Shown here: in pieces, positions 34,469-46,366 of the stretch
Layout: every line of letters starts with the position of its first letter
Position numbering within the stretch: position 1 is the first letter of the stretch
From: Tubulanus polymorphus
Lineage: Eukaryota > Nemertea > Palaeonemertea > Tubulaniformes > Tubulanidae
Length of the DNA: 64,000 nt
NCBI RefSeq assembly: GCF_964204645.1
Contig: NC_134026.1
Location: 8,629,450-8,693,449, forward strand
Direction: 5' to 3'
Translations under genes and position numbers: made by a program
The notes under the pieces: model-generated
What the model was told of the DNA's origin: nothing
Database searches by the model: none
Seen by the model: the letters and a program-made list of their open reading frames with translations, nothing else

Positions 34469-37400
34469 CCATCAATTTCAAGTTTCAAGTTTTACTTATA
34501 TAATTTATCCGACAAAGATAGATGGCTGGATTACTACATAAAATTTGTCGGTACACCCCCCGAGACAATCGAGGACGTGTATGTCGATGGCTTGGCGAGG
34601 ATGTCTAGTCTTTTCGCTTGTAGGCCTACATCTTCACCCGTCAAAGGATTCAAACTCACTAAGCTAAAGCCATTCCCGAACCCCTTGACCTGGCGACTCT
34701 TTGGAGTCGTTACCAGCTGACCAAAATCGGGCTTATCACAGCGATTGTAACAAACGGCATTAGACTTCTGTTGAATTTCCGGTTAAATGGAACATTTTAG
34801 CGAATAATCGGTAACTACTTTCGGTCATAATCGGATAGGAAAAGAAAATTGTAACCACAGTTACGCATATAGGACGAGCTGGGCCAAGTGGATGGTATGA
34901 TATGCACACTGGTCAGTGTTCTCAGCTCCACGGTGTTATGGTGGATGGGGAGAAACAGAAAACAACCTTGGTCCTGGCAAACAAACCACAGCTCCCACCA
35001 CTCTACCCCTACCACATAAAATAATCCCCAACCTCACAAATAAAACCCTAACCTCCTAACCTAACAGCCGACTGAAAAGAGGCCCTAATGAATCGAACTG
35101 CAGAATATAAATCAAGAAACAAACGTACACTCGAACACTTATTAAAAACAAGTATATCATTATTGAGAAGTCGGAAGCCCTAATCTCGGTAATACATTAT
35201 CCTGCGCTACGAGCAATACAGCTCGTAGTCATGCATGGGCGACGATATGTTTGATAATGATAATGATTTGCTCATGATATGAATAATTTACAAAAATATA
35301 AATCAGCTGAGGACAGTCGAAATTAAGAGGGGAGAGCAGTGTTACGCATACGTAGGACAAGCTGTAAACCACTTGCCAAGTGGACTAATTCTACTGGTTA
35401 GCACGCTTGCAAATATGCAAATATGCAATTATAAGGAAAGTTGGTAAATTTCTAAATGAAGGAACTCGCAATAAAAAAACAATAAATCGGATTAGAAATT
35501 TGAATAGGCATTCGAAAAAAATACTCTGCAAAATCAACTCATGCAAACGAATCATCTTTCATAACATTTTGTACGGATGACAACGAATGTAATTGAAAAA
35601 TGCAATCAGATGAATTGCAAATTAAGAAATTTAAGAGAAATGACAGCTGTTAATGTCAAATGTGAATGTGGAGACACAGATACAGGATACAGATATTTCA
35701 ACAACTGTTAATCCCCAACAACAGAATGAATCACACCCTGGAACATTAGTTGAGGTCAAATCGAAAAAGCCAAGGCCACAAAATGTCAGATAAAACGTTT
35801 TCAGGAACAGAGTAGTAAATATCTGAGTCCAGCTCGCGCAACGAGGGGCGGATCCAGGGACCACTATTGAGATGTAACCCACGACTAATAAGGGAAACAA
35901 TTTGAAGATGTACTGCGTTTGGTGCAAATTTCCGAGCAATAATGAAAACCTGATGCAAAGAAGTGCCTTTTTGTTGAAACTATCTTCCTCGTTTAGAAAA
36001 TATGTGCCCTTTTAATTTCTTTGGAATTCACAAAGGCGACTTTAAGTGCCCTTTCTCATCAATGGCATATCCAGGGAGTGCGCCGGGTTCGCGCGATCCC
36101 CTTTTTTCGACCAAGTGACCTTGGAATTTTCTCCCCAAGATTTTTGTTTAGAAATTGGTGAAATTGTGGGCGTATTTTATTCCATATTTTAAGCAGGAAA
36201 GTGCTCAGAATGAACCAAGATGTATCTACTATACTACGGGCCGAAATGTTTGCGTCGGTAGCTCGTGCCTACGGTGCTACCGCCTGAATCCGCGCCTGAG
36301 ACCTGTAGATGCTCCATCCGTAAATAGTTTCAAGTCTCGCCTAGACAAATTTTGGAACATCAAACAGCATGAAGTGTAAAAAGATATTAACTCGAGAAGC
36401 TGGGAAATCCCCTAAAACCAATGTTGGCTACATAGCAAGAACGAAGACTTGTAAAACAACGAGGCAACCACTCGTCAAGGCCAGATCGCCCTTAGTTATT
36501 GCAATTTTCCCGCAATTTTTCAATTTATTTCTTGGGTTTTAAAATATTTACAAGCAAAACAGAAAATAGAAGGCTTTCTAATGAGAGCCAAGCAAATGCC
36601 AAAGGCCGCTACAGTAAGAACCCATGAAAGAAAAGAGGAGAAAAAATGAGAAAAGAGTAGACAAGACAAAGAAAAAGAATCGGAGCTGACGAATATTAAG
36701 CGATCGAATTACGAACATAACAACTACGATTTTCGCAGAGATGGGAGTTTGAATAGCAGGAGGTGAGAATGCATTTCATTTTGCGTCTGAGAGAATATTT
36801 GCTGGTTGAAAAGGAATTGGTGTAGATTGTGCAAAATTTTCTTTTGGGTTTCCCGTTAATCTCTATGCTCAAAATTTGTGCAAAAATGTCATTCAAATCG
36901 AATTTTGAAATTGACCTTGCAAATCTATCACCACTAAAATTAGGAATTTCTTCAGTCGCTGAAATGGCTGACCTCGGGAATCCTTAAAAGCTAAATCTAC
37001 TAATACGTTTGGTTTAGGGTTAATTCTAAACATGGCATGGCATGAACATTCGAAGTGCCTTTATTCGAATTATCAGCTTATTCGAGTTAGAAATTAACCC
37101 ACGTGAAACCTGGCCCCTGTTCACATCCCTATGTCGGGTCTTGGGTCATCGCGGGATATGAGCCATCTGTGGTGATGAATGAGAACGATGGAGATCACAG
37201 GCTGTTCACTCGACTTCAATCAATCTCCACCCCCCCCCCCTATACTACTATACTACTTTCAGGTTTTTCTTATGATGAATTTTTAGGCCTTTTATGGTGA
37301 TATTTTACCGGTTCGATATTTATTCGAAATAAATGCACGCGTTATGTATAACAGACAAACATTTTTCCAGGCGCACAGAAAAATGGAACATGCAAATTAG

Positions 37401-38058
37401 TTTGTAAAAGTAATTGTTATTCAACGTACTGACAGCGTAGAGAACATAATAGGCTACTATAAAAGATAATGAAATTCATTAAAAATGCACAATGAACAAA
37501 AAAAACCAAAAAAAAACTATTTTACTTAAATTGAGTCGTCGCATCCCATTCGCGTGATCCTGGCAGGTTCGAGACACGGAACCTATATCTAAAGCAAAAA
37601 TGCGAAATCAATTGTAACTATCGCTACAAATATTTATTACAAAATATTTATATTAGCTAGCGCAGTCAAAAACTTTATAAAATCATTTCCATTACATTTT
37701 ATTTGATTACGTTTCGCATTTACGACCATCACTAAATTGATGATAAGCCATACAATAGATTCCTAAAGTGAATTCATACTTAGAAATATTCACGGCATAT
37801 TAACTAATTATTTTGCCCTCACGAGATATCCGATCAATGCAGGTGGACATGGTTTTGAAATAACCCGTTTGTTTGTGTGATAAAAACAATACACCTTATG
37901 TTTCAGTTGCTCAATAAAGTATATAATTGAATTCAATTGAATCGAATCTCAAGTGATTATGAACGAACCATCACCTCTGTTTATAAACCCGGAAGTTGTA
38001 AACAAGAAGAATTCGTTCCACCCGAAATAGATACAAAATACGACAATTATAGAAAACG
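34469..38058. other. Intergenic DNA between GPCR and FLOT1
   Basis: It holds a B-box-like SINE fragment on the - strand (about 34640-34675), a hAT-like end GAGGGGCGGATCCAGGG (35848-35864), a LINE ORF C-terminal fragment (36280-36379) and a C-homopolymer (37229-37238). An isolated AATAAA (37911) near the FLOT1 start may end an unseen transcript. No gene could be supported. Confidence 0.45.
36280..36379 (+). mobile_element. LINE ORF C-terminal fragment
   Basis: The frame ending at the TAA at 36377-36379 reads VDAPSVNSFKSRLDKFW, which is the conserved end of CR1/L2-type LINE ORF2 proteins (the 'SVNSFKxRLDKxW' motif, recalled). Upstream frames are disrupted, so it is a relic. It belongs to a different LINE lineage from the 17.6-kb copy, which has the GERAF/LWN-type ending. 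Confidence 0.65.
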
Positions 38059-41000
38059 ATGGGCTTCAAAACATGTGGGCCCAACGAGGCCATGGTTATA
38101 TCAGGTATTTAATCTGGTTGGGTCCGTCTTCAAGAGTCACCACAGAACCGAAAGCAGGAGCTACATTTTTAGGCCTAGCCTACTCATTTTTTCTGATCAA
38201 TCCAATGCAAATTACAATTTTATTTATCAGAATATGACGTGCGTAGTTACTGACCTGTTTTTTCACCGACACCGATCCAATCGAAAATTTAAAACAAACA
38301 AATCATTTGTAGTTTATAATATGACTGCTTGTACAATCACAGGTGTTTGAAAACATTCTCGCTAGCCTTCGGTTCCAGTTCACTCGGAATTCAAATCTTA
38401 ACACAAAACCGTGGTAGTGGGTCCAGAATATTTTTCAAGAACTGTCGTCCTAATCAAATGGTAGTTTCATTAAAAGTTGACGCTGACCGAAATTGAGCGA
38501 ATCTTAAGTACCATGATTATTTTCTTGTTTCAGGCTGTTGCTATCGACGCCCCTCTATAATTCCAGGCGGTCGAGCGTTTCTGTGGCCTTGTATACAAAG
38601 GCTTCAAAGGTACAACACTATAAATATCGACCAAATCAGCGGCGTATCGTCGGCGCACTTATATTTGAACGAGAAATCGGTCTCAAAACTGTTTTCAAAA
38701 TGAGAAACATTATTTCTTACATAGTTTTTCCTCATAAAAGTTGATTTTTTCCCTCAATTGAATTAAGCTAGACATGATAACGACGAGATAAGTAGTACTT
38801 TATAGGTTAACTATTTTATTGGAGCTTTCGCTACTAATGTCTATTTCAACTTCACTTGAGAGCACATCAGGTGGCCTAGCTCAGTCAGTTTTGGTGGTAC
38901 ATACCTGATAGAATTCTTATTGGGACCAGAAAGGACTGGCAGTTGACCTGAAGTTGAAATAGACATTAGCGTATAGTAGCTTCAGGTGAGTCAAGCTTGT
39001 GCGTCTAGTAAGTTATCTATAAAGTAGGCCTACTACTTCAACACCCGGTGAATATTTCTCCTCTACAAATCTTTTCCCAAATGATTTAGACAGTCACTGG
39101 TCTATGGAAACTTAAATTTTTTACCTGGTTTTACTACCTTGACGATGTGATTCTGGTAATTTGCAGGATATCTCTGAACACCATGACATTATCAATTGAG
39201 TCGACTCACGTCTACACACAACTAGGTGTACCGGTTAATGTGATGGGCGTTGCGCAAGTGAAAATCTCATCGACGAATTCCGAAATGTTACACGCCGCCT
39301 GTCAACAATTTCTCGGAAAATCCGAAAAGGAAATACGTCAAATTGCGAAGGAAACGCTTGAAGGTCATCAGCGAGCGATCATGGCTCATATGACTGTTGA
39401 GGTCAGTTCGCAAACTGGAATTCTATTTATAGAAATTAGAAAACAACAAAGAAAAATTATATCAATTGATTTCAAAAAATGAAAATACAAATATACTTTT
39501 TGTTTCCAAGATTATTAACAGCGATAATTATATGAAATTGTCTCTTTCAGGAAATCTATCAAGACCGTAAGAAATTTTCTCAAGCAGTTTTCGAAGTGGC
39601 GTCATCGGATTTGATCAATATGGGAATCAGTGTCGTTAGTTACACGTTGAGAGACATCAGTGATTCTGGCGTGAGTATACCCTAAACCGGACATCAGGGT
39701 ACCTACGACTCCTCGGTTCCTTAAAACCTCTGAACCAGGGTCCCTACAACTCCTTGGTTCCTTAAAACCTCTGAACCAGGGTTCCTACGACTCCTTGGTT
39801 CCTTAAAACTCGTTCTAAAGGGTCCCTACGACTCCTCGGTTCCTTAAAACCTCTGAACCAGGGTTCCTACGACTCCTTGGTTCCTTAAAACTCGTTCTTA
39901 AGGGTCCCTACGACTCCTTGGTTCCTTAAAACTCGTTCTTAAGGGTCCCTACGACTCCTTGGTTCCTTAAAACCTCTAAACCAGGGTCCCTGCGACTCCT
40001 TGGTTCCTTAAAACTCGTTCTAAAGGGTTCCTACGACTCCTTGGTTCCTTAAAACTCCTGCTTACCACAAAATGCTTTTAAAGCTGCTTGAAACTCCTTT
40101 AATTTGAGCAAAATGCCATAAACTCGTTTGAAACTTCTGCAATAAACCAGTGCAATGATACTGCAGTAGGCTAGCTACAAAGGCTCCATTTTATATTATG
40201 CTACAAGTGAAGTGTATGTATGTTCACAAAAAACTTTCGGACTATTTGCATGTGGAAAACGACTAAAAAAACATAGACATGGGTAATATATGATCTTAGC
40301 CTCTCGTAGTTATTTCCAAATCCTTATGTGTTAATTTAGGCTGCCTACAATAATCGACTCAATCAGCAGCTTGCCAGTTCAGGCTGGATAGAAGATTTTT
40401 TACACAAACTGTAGCCGAAATTTCCAATTGTGTACTTCGATTCAAACAAACATCTTTCTAATTCCAACTGACCATCCACTTCAATTTCCATTTTCTAAAT
40501 CAATTCCCCTGTATATCATTCCTGGCAAGTATGGAAAGCTTGTAAGGGACACCAGGATCCAGTTCCACAGTTCTGAGTTAGAGTTAACTCTTTGAGTTAA
40601 AATCTATTCATTTTCAATGAGTTAACCCTAAGCCAAATCTTAACTCACAACTGTGTAACTGGGTCCATAGCATGAAAAAATATGAGGGACGATCATCCCT
40701 GTTTCAAAATAAAAAATGGTCTAAAAAATGTTAGCATCCATTTGAAAATACGCAGCTATGGTATTTGAGTGGGTATTAGAATAGTCTTACGACAAGATGA
40801 TGAGCCTTCCTTTTGTCAGCATGTTTAAAGTCTCCTCTTTCAAAGCTACTCTTTCACATTGCAATGTCTTTGAGTAATCATGTTTTGCTATCCAATGACA
40901 CTAAAAATGCTGGCATTGCTTAATTTATTTCATAAGAAATATATGAATAAATATATAATAAGAAAAATATAAGATATGTATCTTATATCTATCCAATGAC

Positions 41001-44000
41001 TCTTTCCGTAGTTTTCGGATTGGGAAGCCTAAAAATCTAGTTCAAATTTCATTGAAAATGAACTGATTTTTGCTACGAGTAGCTCAGTGTTTTGTTGCCC
41101 CATCTGGTGTTGCCGGTATCCCATTCACTTTGTAATCCAATGTTTTCGTTACCAAATTCATCTAGTCTGTCTTCATCATTTAGTCAGTACCATTGCCTTC
41201 TCTCCTAATTCCTGAACCAGTTTTCCTCGTAGTTCATTTTCTTTTCAACTACAATAATTGGAACTACTCAAATCGTTCCTCACGAGGAACTGTATGGATG
41301 GACCCTGAATTGAAGTGCGTTATCTTCTTCTAGGGTTACCTCAAAGCTCTCGGTATGTCCAGAACTGCCCAAGTCCAAAAAGATGCGAGAATGGGAGAAG
41401 CAGAGGCATTACGAGACTCCGGGATAAAGGTACGTTTAACTAATCTCTTAGAATAACTAGGCTTATCGTGTCTCTTGCAGAGCTGCCAACTGTTCCTGAT
41501 TTTCAGTATTTTATTTGCTAATATTTTCTAATGAGAAATACTGATTTGATCTGTTTAGATGCATACAGAAATATGAAAGATATTTCATGAGGGTCTTATG
41601 ATTATTGATTGATTTGCATGTTTTCTTTCATATTTCCAGGAAATAATACTGAAAAATATTCAGTTTGTAACTGATAGCACTTTTTAGAGGTTGGCAGCCC
41701 TGCTCTTGATTTTTCTGGTAGTCAGGCGCACGCTGTCATGCCCTAATACAATAATAGACTTTTGTTGATACCGTTCCACTTACCTGGAAGTCAGGGAAAA
41801 GTCAGAGAATTTGCTTTTCTTTAACCCTTTCAGTGCTGAAGATAATTTGAAAATTCTGAAAAATTCCACCCTAGTGTGTTGAATAAGGGGAATAGCACTA
41901 TAGTGCGTCTACACCCTGGCGCGGTATATCGTTAGTTACTAATATTTCACTATATCTGACAGGTGCTCCATCTTTCAAGAGAGATAATTATCAATTACTA
42001 ATTAAATCAATACACCGCAATGCCGCAATGCAGTGTACTAACTAGCAAAATCCATCACTGATTTATACACCGCACTGTGGTGTAGACGCACTGAAAGGGT
42101 TAAAAACATCGGTATTCGGTATAAAAACAAATAACAATCAGGGATAAGTCGGGGAAATACGTTGAAATTGCTATAATGCGCGTATAATCTAATAGTTTCT
42201 GTCGACATCTTACGTCTTTCGGTCGATGCTGTATTGACTGTGCTGATCAATTGGATTCTTACTTAGCAGATCAAGTCGAGGAACGATGTGCACGTCGGGG
42301 AATAATCGGGTAAAAACAGGTCAAATATAAGTGGTCACCCTGTAATCTAGCGACGAATGAAATGTTGACCTTTTTCACGGGGATAGAATTCTCGCTACTA
42401 ACGGAATAACGTTTCGAATCGATGAATACTGGAATGAAACTCGAATTTGTATTTTTACGATAGGAAGCATTGGCTAAGGAAGCCCAGATGGCAGCTGAAT
42501 ATTCGAACAAGACGATGATCGCCGAAGCGCAGCGCGACTTCGAACTGAAAAAAGCAGCGTACGACATGGACGTGGAAACGAAAAAAGCCCAGGCGGAATT
42601 GTCTTACTCATTACAGGCACGTGTTCACTTAATTCCAGTGTCCCTACGCCTCTTTGACTTTGATTCCTTACGAACTCCTTCAAAATGGAGAATGCTTTTG
42701 AAGTTACTTGAAACTTCTAACAAAAGTGTCCAAAACTTCTTCAATTTTGAGAAATAGGCAATTGGAAGTTTTGTCTAGTTAGTAGTAGACTACCCCTATA
42801 TCGGTACAGTTGGGACCAGGATTTTTTCATCCAATTAGGCAGTTTTATCGCATAGTTTAGATAGTGTATAGTGTTAAAATTTTCTTACAAAACCACCGAA
42901 CTATCGGTTTACCGAGATTAACAGTACCGGTTTAGAAGGAGTCTCCTGTAATTGGGATATGAATGATGCAGACGTTTTCTTGAAATTTGAAATTTTCTTG
43001 AAAACTCCTCATATCCAGGAACGACTGATCTGTAGGGACCCTGTAATTATTCGCTATCCAATAATCTTGATAATCGATCGTTGAGATCAATCTCTCATCA
43101 TCTCTAACGAATCGTAATCAATCTGCGATTTCAGGCAGCGAAAACAAAGCAGCGAATCAAAGAGGAAGCGATGCAAATCAAGGTCGTCGAACGAGGACAA
43201 CAAATCGCCCTTCAGGAACAGGAGATTATGCGACGCGAACGAGAATTGGACGCGACCATCAACAAACCGGCCGAGGCCGAGAAATTCAAGATGGAGAAAT
43301 TAGCCGAAGCTCAAAAGTATGTTTTAGATCACGAAATGGCTGGCGAAATGAATATACTTCGTGTTCTTGCCCTAAGATTAGCTATTCGAAATTCAATAGG
43401 CTTTCTTTCTTAATCGGTGCAGCGTTCAAGGCTAACGGAAAGTCTTACCGTTGTAATTATATATGTAGTAGACTCCTCGAGCCAGTTGCATAGTCATGGC
43501 TTAAATTTATGACCAGTCTAAGACCAACTTAGTTCTGTAGCTTATCTAACAACTTAAGACCAGTCTAAAGATTTTAGTACCATTTTTGGGCTTAAGTCAC
43601 CTGAGCCCCTGAGGCTTTACTTATAAATGGCACTTATATGTTTCTTCCAAGTTTTATGGAAGATCTCGACGGGCGGATCTGGATTAGACATGGGGGAGAT
43701 TCCAAGGTTAATGGTTAACAGTGTGTAGCAACTTCTGAGCGCCTAAGGAGTGAAGCGATTTTTTTTGGGGGGGGGAGGAAGGGACACTTTGTATGGTTGA
43801 GCACAAAATAACATTTATGCTTATTGAAAGGAAATCAGTAAATAGTAGTTACACAATTTTATCAAATTTTTTCAGATTGAAAGTTGTCTTGGAAGCAGAA
43901 GCAGATTCACAAGCTATTCAAGTGCGTTTCAGTTTTGAATTCCAAAGTATTGTATTGTTTTTAACCTATTAGCCCTCAAGCTGCCGCATCCGTCCTGGCT

Positions 44001-46366
44001 ATTACTCCTCAAGCCACCCAAATCAATTATAGTGGGATTCGAACCCAATAGCTTGGGATAAACTAGACACCCAAGATGTCAAAATTCCGTACACAAATCA
44101 ATATCTTCCTAGCCTATTTGAAATTCTCGATTATTTGGATTATAAACATGACAGATCAAAGCGCTCACTTGTATCCAAGTATGTCTGGATGATTTTCCGG
44201 GGGCAAAAAAGGTCGCGACTTTGGTGACCCACCTCATCTAATCTTATATCGTTTGAAAGCATAGTGCGTTTAAAACAAAATAACACGAACTGGAATACAT
44301 GAAAATTAACTGAAAATGAGCTGATTCTGTATCCTAATAAATTTTTTTCCCTTGAACTTTCTGAGTAGTAAATGACACTACATGGTGAAATTCCTGTGTG
44401 CTAATGGGTTAATGGATATTTCGTCGGTTCGAAAAGTATTTGATTTAGTAAAAACGATCTTACCTTGACCCGACTAAGTTACCTAAGTCCTTAAATCGTG
44501 CTTGCAGATGAAGGGCGAAGCCGAGGCATACGCGATTGAAGCTAAGGCTCGCGCGGAAGCGGAACAAATGGCGAAGAAAGCAGATGCCTGGAAGGACTAC
44601 CAGGATGCAGCGATGGTTGACATGATCCTCGAGATGTTACCGAAGGTACTGAACCATTTTTGCAGCATTGATTCAACATTTCTAAGAATGAATTTTACAT
44701 TATATTTAGCCCTAACTAACTTCATTCTTCCGGGTCCTACTCATATGAGCCAAATATTATTGATAAATTTGTTCATTTTTGTTTTATTTTTTATTTAAAT
44801 TTGTTTCCTTTTACATGAACGTGTATTCATAAATGATATCCCTCACTCATAATGATAATAATATTAATTATGATTGACATATTTTATATTGATAGTGCAT
44901 GAGTACATGTACTATATTTGATACAGTTCAAATGCACACATTGCCAAATGCATCAGCAACAACTGTTCACATCGGCACCAAATGGGCCCTTGCCTGTTTG
45001 GTCCGGGAAAAATTTGGCCCGACCATAAACGGCGGACCAGGTCCAAACCAAATTTTAGCAGGGCTCAAATTATCGCGTGTGAATCAGAACTTGTTCCGTA
45101 AGTGATTTTATTAGCGGTATTATTTAGTATCAAGCAAGTGGTTTAAGTGTGATCACAACTGTCTTTATTTAGTATAGACCAAATTTGACCTGGGCCTGAT
45201 CCGTGCAACTAGCCATCTTTCTGTTGGGAGATGAAACAGCAAAGCTGCTACTTGCTGCTTACGTGTCTTTATTAGGTGCTCAACATACCCATTGCTCCCT
45301 GGATGAGAGAGGCAATGAGAATGAAATGTCTAGCCTCGGGACACTAAGGTGTACTGCTGGATTGAAACTCAAAGCCGAGATTCTAACGCTCTTACTACTT
45401 ACCCACGCTGTCCGCTCCACCACTTTCAATCCTACGTGAATGTTTCATATTTTGTTATAGATGGCAGCTGAAGTTGCGGCGCCGTTGTCAGCATGCAACA
45501 AGATTACGATGGTTTCATCTGGAAATAGTGATGTCGGCGCTGCCAAACTGACCGGCGAGGTCATGGAGGTTATTGAGAAAATGCCGAAACTGATAAAGAA
45601 TCTAACGAGCGTGGATATTCATAAGGTAAGTTCATTGTACTGGTGTGTTTCATGTGTTAAAAAGTTTTCAATGAAAACTGATTAACCCTTTTAGTGCATC
45701 TACACCGCAGTGTGGTGTATGAATTGGTAACAGACTTTTTAGTACACCGCAACATGGTGTATTGATATTATTAGTAATAAGTTTTATCGCTACTGAAAGA
45801 TAGCAACAACTGTCAAACATCGTGAAACATTGGTAACTAACAATACACCGCACCACGGTATAGACTTGGTATGCCTGTTATTCAACAACCTGGGGTGGAA
45901 TTTTCAAATTATCTCCACTTTCGGCATGATAACTAAAAGGCATTGGTTTCACATGTTAGAAATTGTGTCACTGAAATTACAGGCTACAAAAGTGTAATTC
46001 ATTAACACTTTCAGTGCGTCTACACCACAGTGCAGTGTATGAATTGGTGATGGATTTTGCTTGTACATTGCGCTGCGGTGTATTGATGTAATTAGTTTTT
46101 ATCTCTATTCAATGATGGAAGCACCTGTCAAACATAGTGAAATATTAGTAACTAACAATACACTGCACCACACTATAGTGGTATTCCCGTTATTCGACAC
46201 ACTAGGGTGGAATTTTTCAAAATTTTCAAATTATCTCCAGCACTATAGGGTATTGATTAGTCAGCACTGAAAGGGTTAAGTCTATTTGAATTTGGTGATA
46301 TTAGAAGGAATATAACATTTCATTTTCTATTTTCAGAGCATGAAAGCCGCCATGCGTAATACATAA
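38059..46366 (+). CDS. FLOT1: Flotillin-1, complete, 11 coding exons
   Basis: Flotillin-1 is a membrane scaffold protein of cholesterol-rich microdomains that oligomerises with flotillin-2 and acts in endocytosis and signalling. Exons: 38059-38104, 38534-38609, 39167-39401, 39551-39670, 41334-41429, 42464-42616, 43135-43316, 43876-43921, 44508-44645, 45461-45625, 46337-46366. They total 1287 nt (428 residues; human FLOT1 has 427) and all phases agree. CGPNEAMV at 6-13 opens the SPFH/PHB domain (about 1-180); Cys35 in LWPCIQ matches the palmitoylated Cys34 of mammals. [16 protein letters not shown] and [16 protein letters not shown] identify the FLOT1 rather than the FLOT2 branch. An EA-rich coiled coil (about 185-355, e.g. 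[20 protein letters not shown]) follows. An in-frame TAG at 38050-38052 directly upstream fixes the start. The MG-start with Cys6 is close to a myristoylation/palmitoylation signal, more FLOT2-like. Intron 6 starts with GC instead of GT. Introns carry MITEs and a minisatellite. Confidence 0.96.
38830..38979. mobile_element. MITE with perfect 18-bp inverted repeats (FLOT1 intron 2)
   Basis: AATGTCTATTTCAACTTC at 38836 is matched exactly by its reverse complement ending at 38967. Outside it, GCTACT and AGTAGC extend the symmetry. The interior (CCTAGCTCAGTCAG through GGACTGGCAGTTGACC) also occurs inside the MULE-like element at 15183-15303. The GCTCAG motif resembles a tRNA A box but no B box follows. 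Confidence 0.75.
39695..40066 (+). repeat. 41-bp minisatellite, nine copies (FLOT1 intron 4)
   Basis: Copies start at 39697, 39738, 39779, 39820, 39861, 39902, 39943, 39984 and 40025, each beginning GGGT(C/T)CCTACGACTCC and exactly 41 bp long. Two subtypes alternate, one ending AACCTCTGAACCA and one ending AACTCGTTCT(A/T)A. The unit start CAGGGTCCCTAC equals the terminal repeat of the transposon in intron 6. Sequence after the array (AAAATGCTTTTAAAGCTGCT onward) is also related to that transposon. Confidence 0.92.
40553..40668. mobile_element. Palindromic MITE, family 3, copy 1 (FLOT1 intron 4)
   Basis: The ends GGATCCAGTTCCACAGTTCT and CAACTGTGTAACTGGGTCC are inverted. The interior has GAGTTAACTC and GAGTTAACCC palindromes around TTCATTTTCAATGAG. 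The sister copy is at 47560-47660. Confidence 0.65.
41821..42103 (-). mobile_element. piggyBac-type MITE, copy 2 (FLOT1 intron 5)
   Basis: The element is flanked by TTAA, starts TTAACCCTTTCAGTGCTGA and ends CGCACTGAAAGGGTTAA. It is inverted relative to the copies at 6842 and 46002. Confidence 0.75.
42636..43052. mobile_element. hAT-like MITE filling much of the FLOT1 GC-AG intron
   Basis: The left end CAGTGTCCCTACGCC, 20 bp inside the intron, is mirrored by CTGTAGGGACCCTG ending near 43052. The interior CTTCAAAATGGAGAATGCTT and TTGAAGTTACTTGAAACTTC matches sequence next to the minisatellite at 40070. No ORF is seen. Confidence 0.55.
43476..43610. mobile_element. Palindromic MITE, family 1, copy 3 (FLOT1 intron 7)
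   Basis: It begins GAGCCAGTTGCATAGTCATG and has the AGACCAGTCTAAG palindromes of the copies at 14615 and 27533. The right end is degraded (CTTAAGTCACCTGAGCCCC). Confidence 0.65.
44030..44085 (-). repeat. SINE-like fragment with B box, minus strand (FLOT1 intron 8)
   Basis: On the - strand the stretch reads GGGTTCGAATCCCAC, a perfect B box. A weak A-box-like GGTGTCTAGTTTAT lies only about 15 nt upstream, so the head is shortened. Confidence 0.4.
44945..45215 (+). repeat. Dispersed repeat, family 4, copy 1 (FLOT1 intron 9)
   Basis: The block from CACCAAATGGGCCCTTGCCT through CAAATTTTAGCAGGGCTCAA and AGAACTTGTTCCG is related to 63465-63605. GACCTGGGCCTGATCCGTGC near the end may be its other terminus. 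It is non-coding. Confidence 0.5.
45682..45945 (+). mobile_element. piggyBac-type MITE, copy 3, degraded right end (FLOT1 intron 10)
   Basis: It starts TTAACCCTTTTAGTGCATC and follows the other copies through AACAATACACCGCACCACGG. The right terminus has decayed (CATGATAACTAAAAGG) and no clean TTAA remains there. Confidence 0.65.
46002..46279 (+). mobile_element. piggyBac-type MITE, copy 4 (FLOT1 intron 10)
   Basis: It starts TTAACACTTTCAGTGCGTC and ends GCACTGAAAGGGTTAA, TTAA on both sides. It lies about 60 bp downstream of copy 3 in the same orientation and about 57 bp before the final coding exon. Confidence 0.75.
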
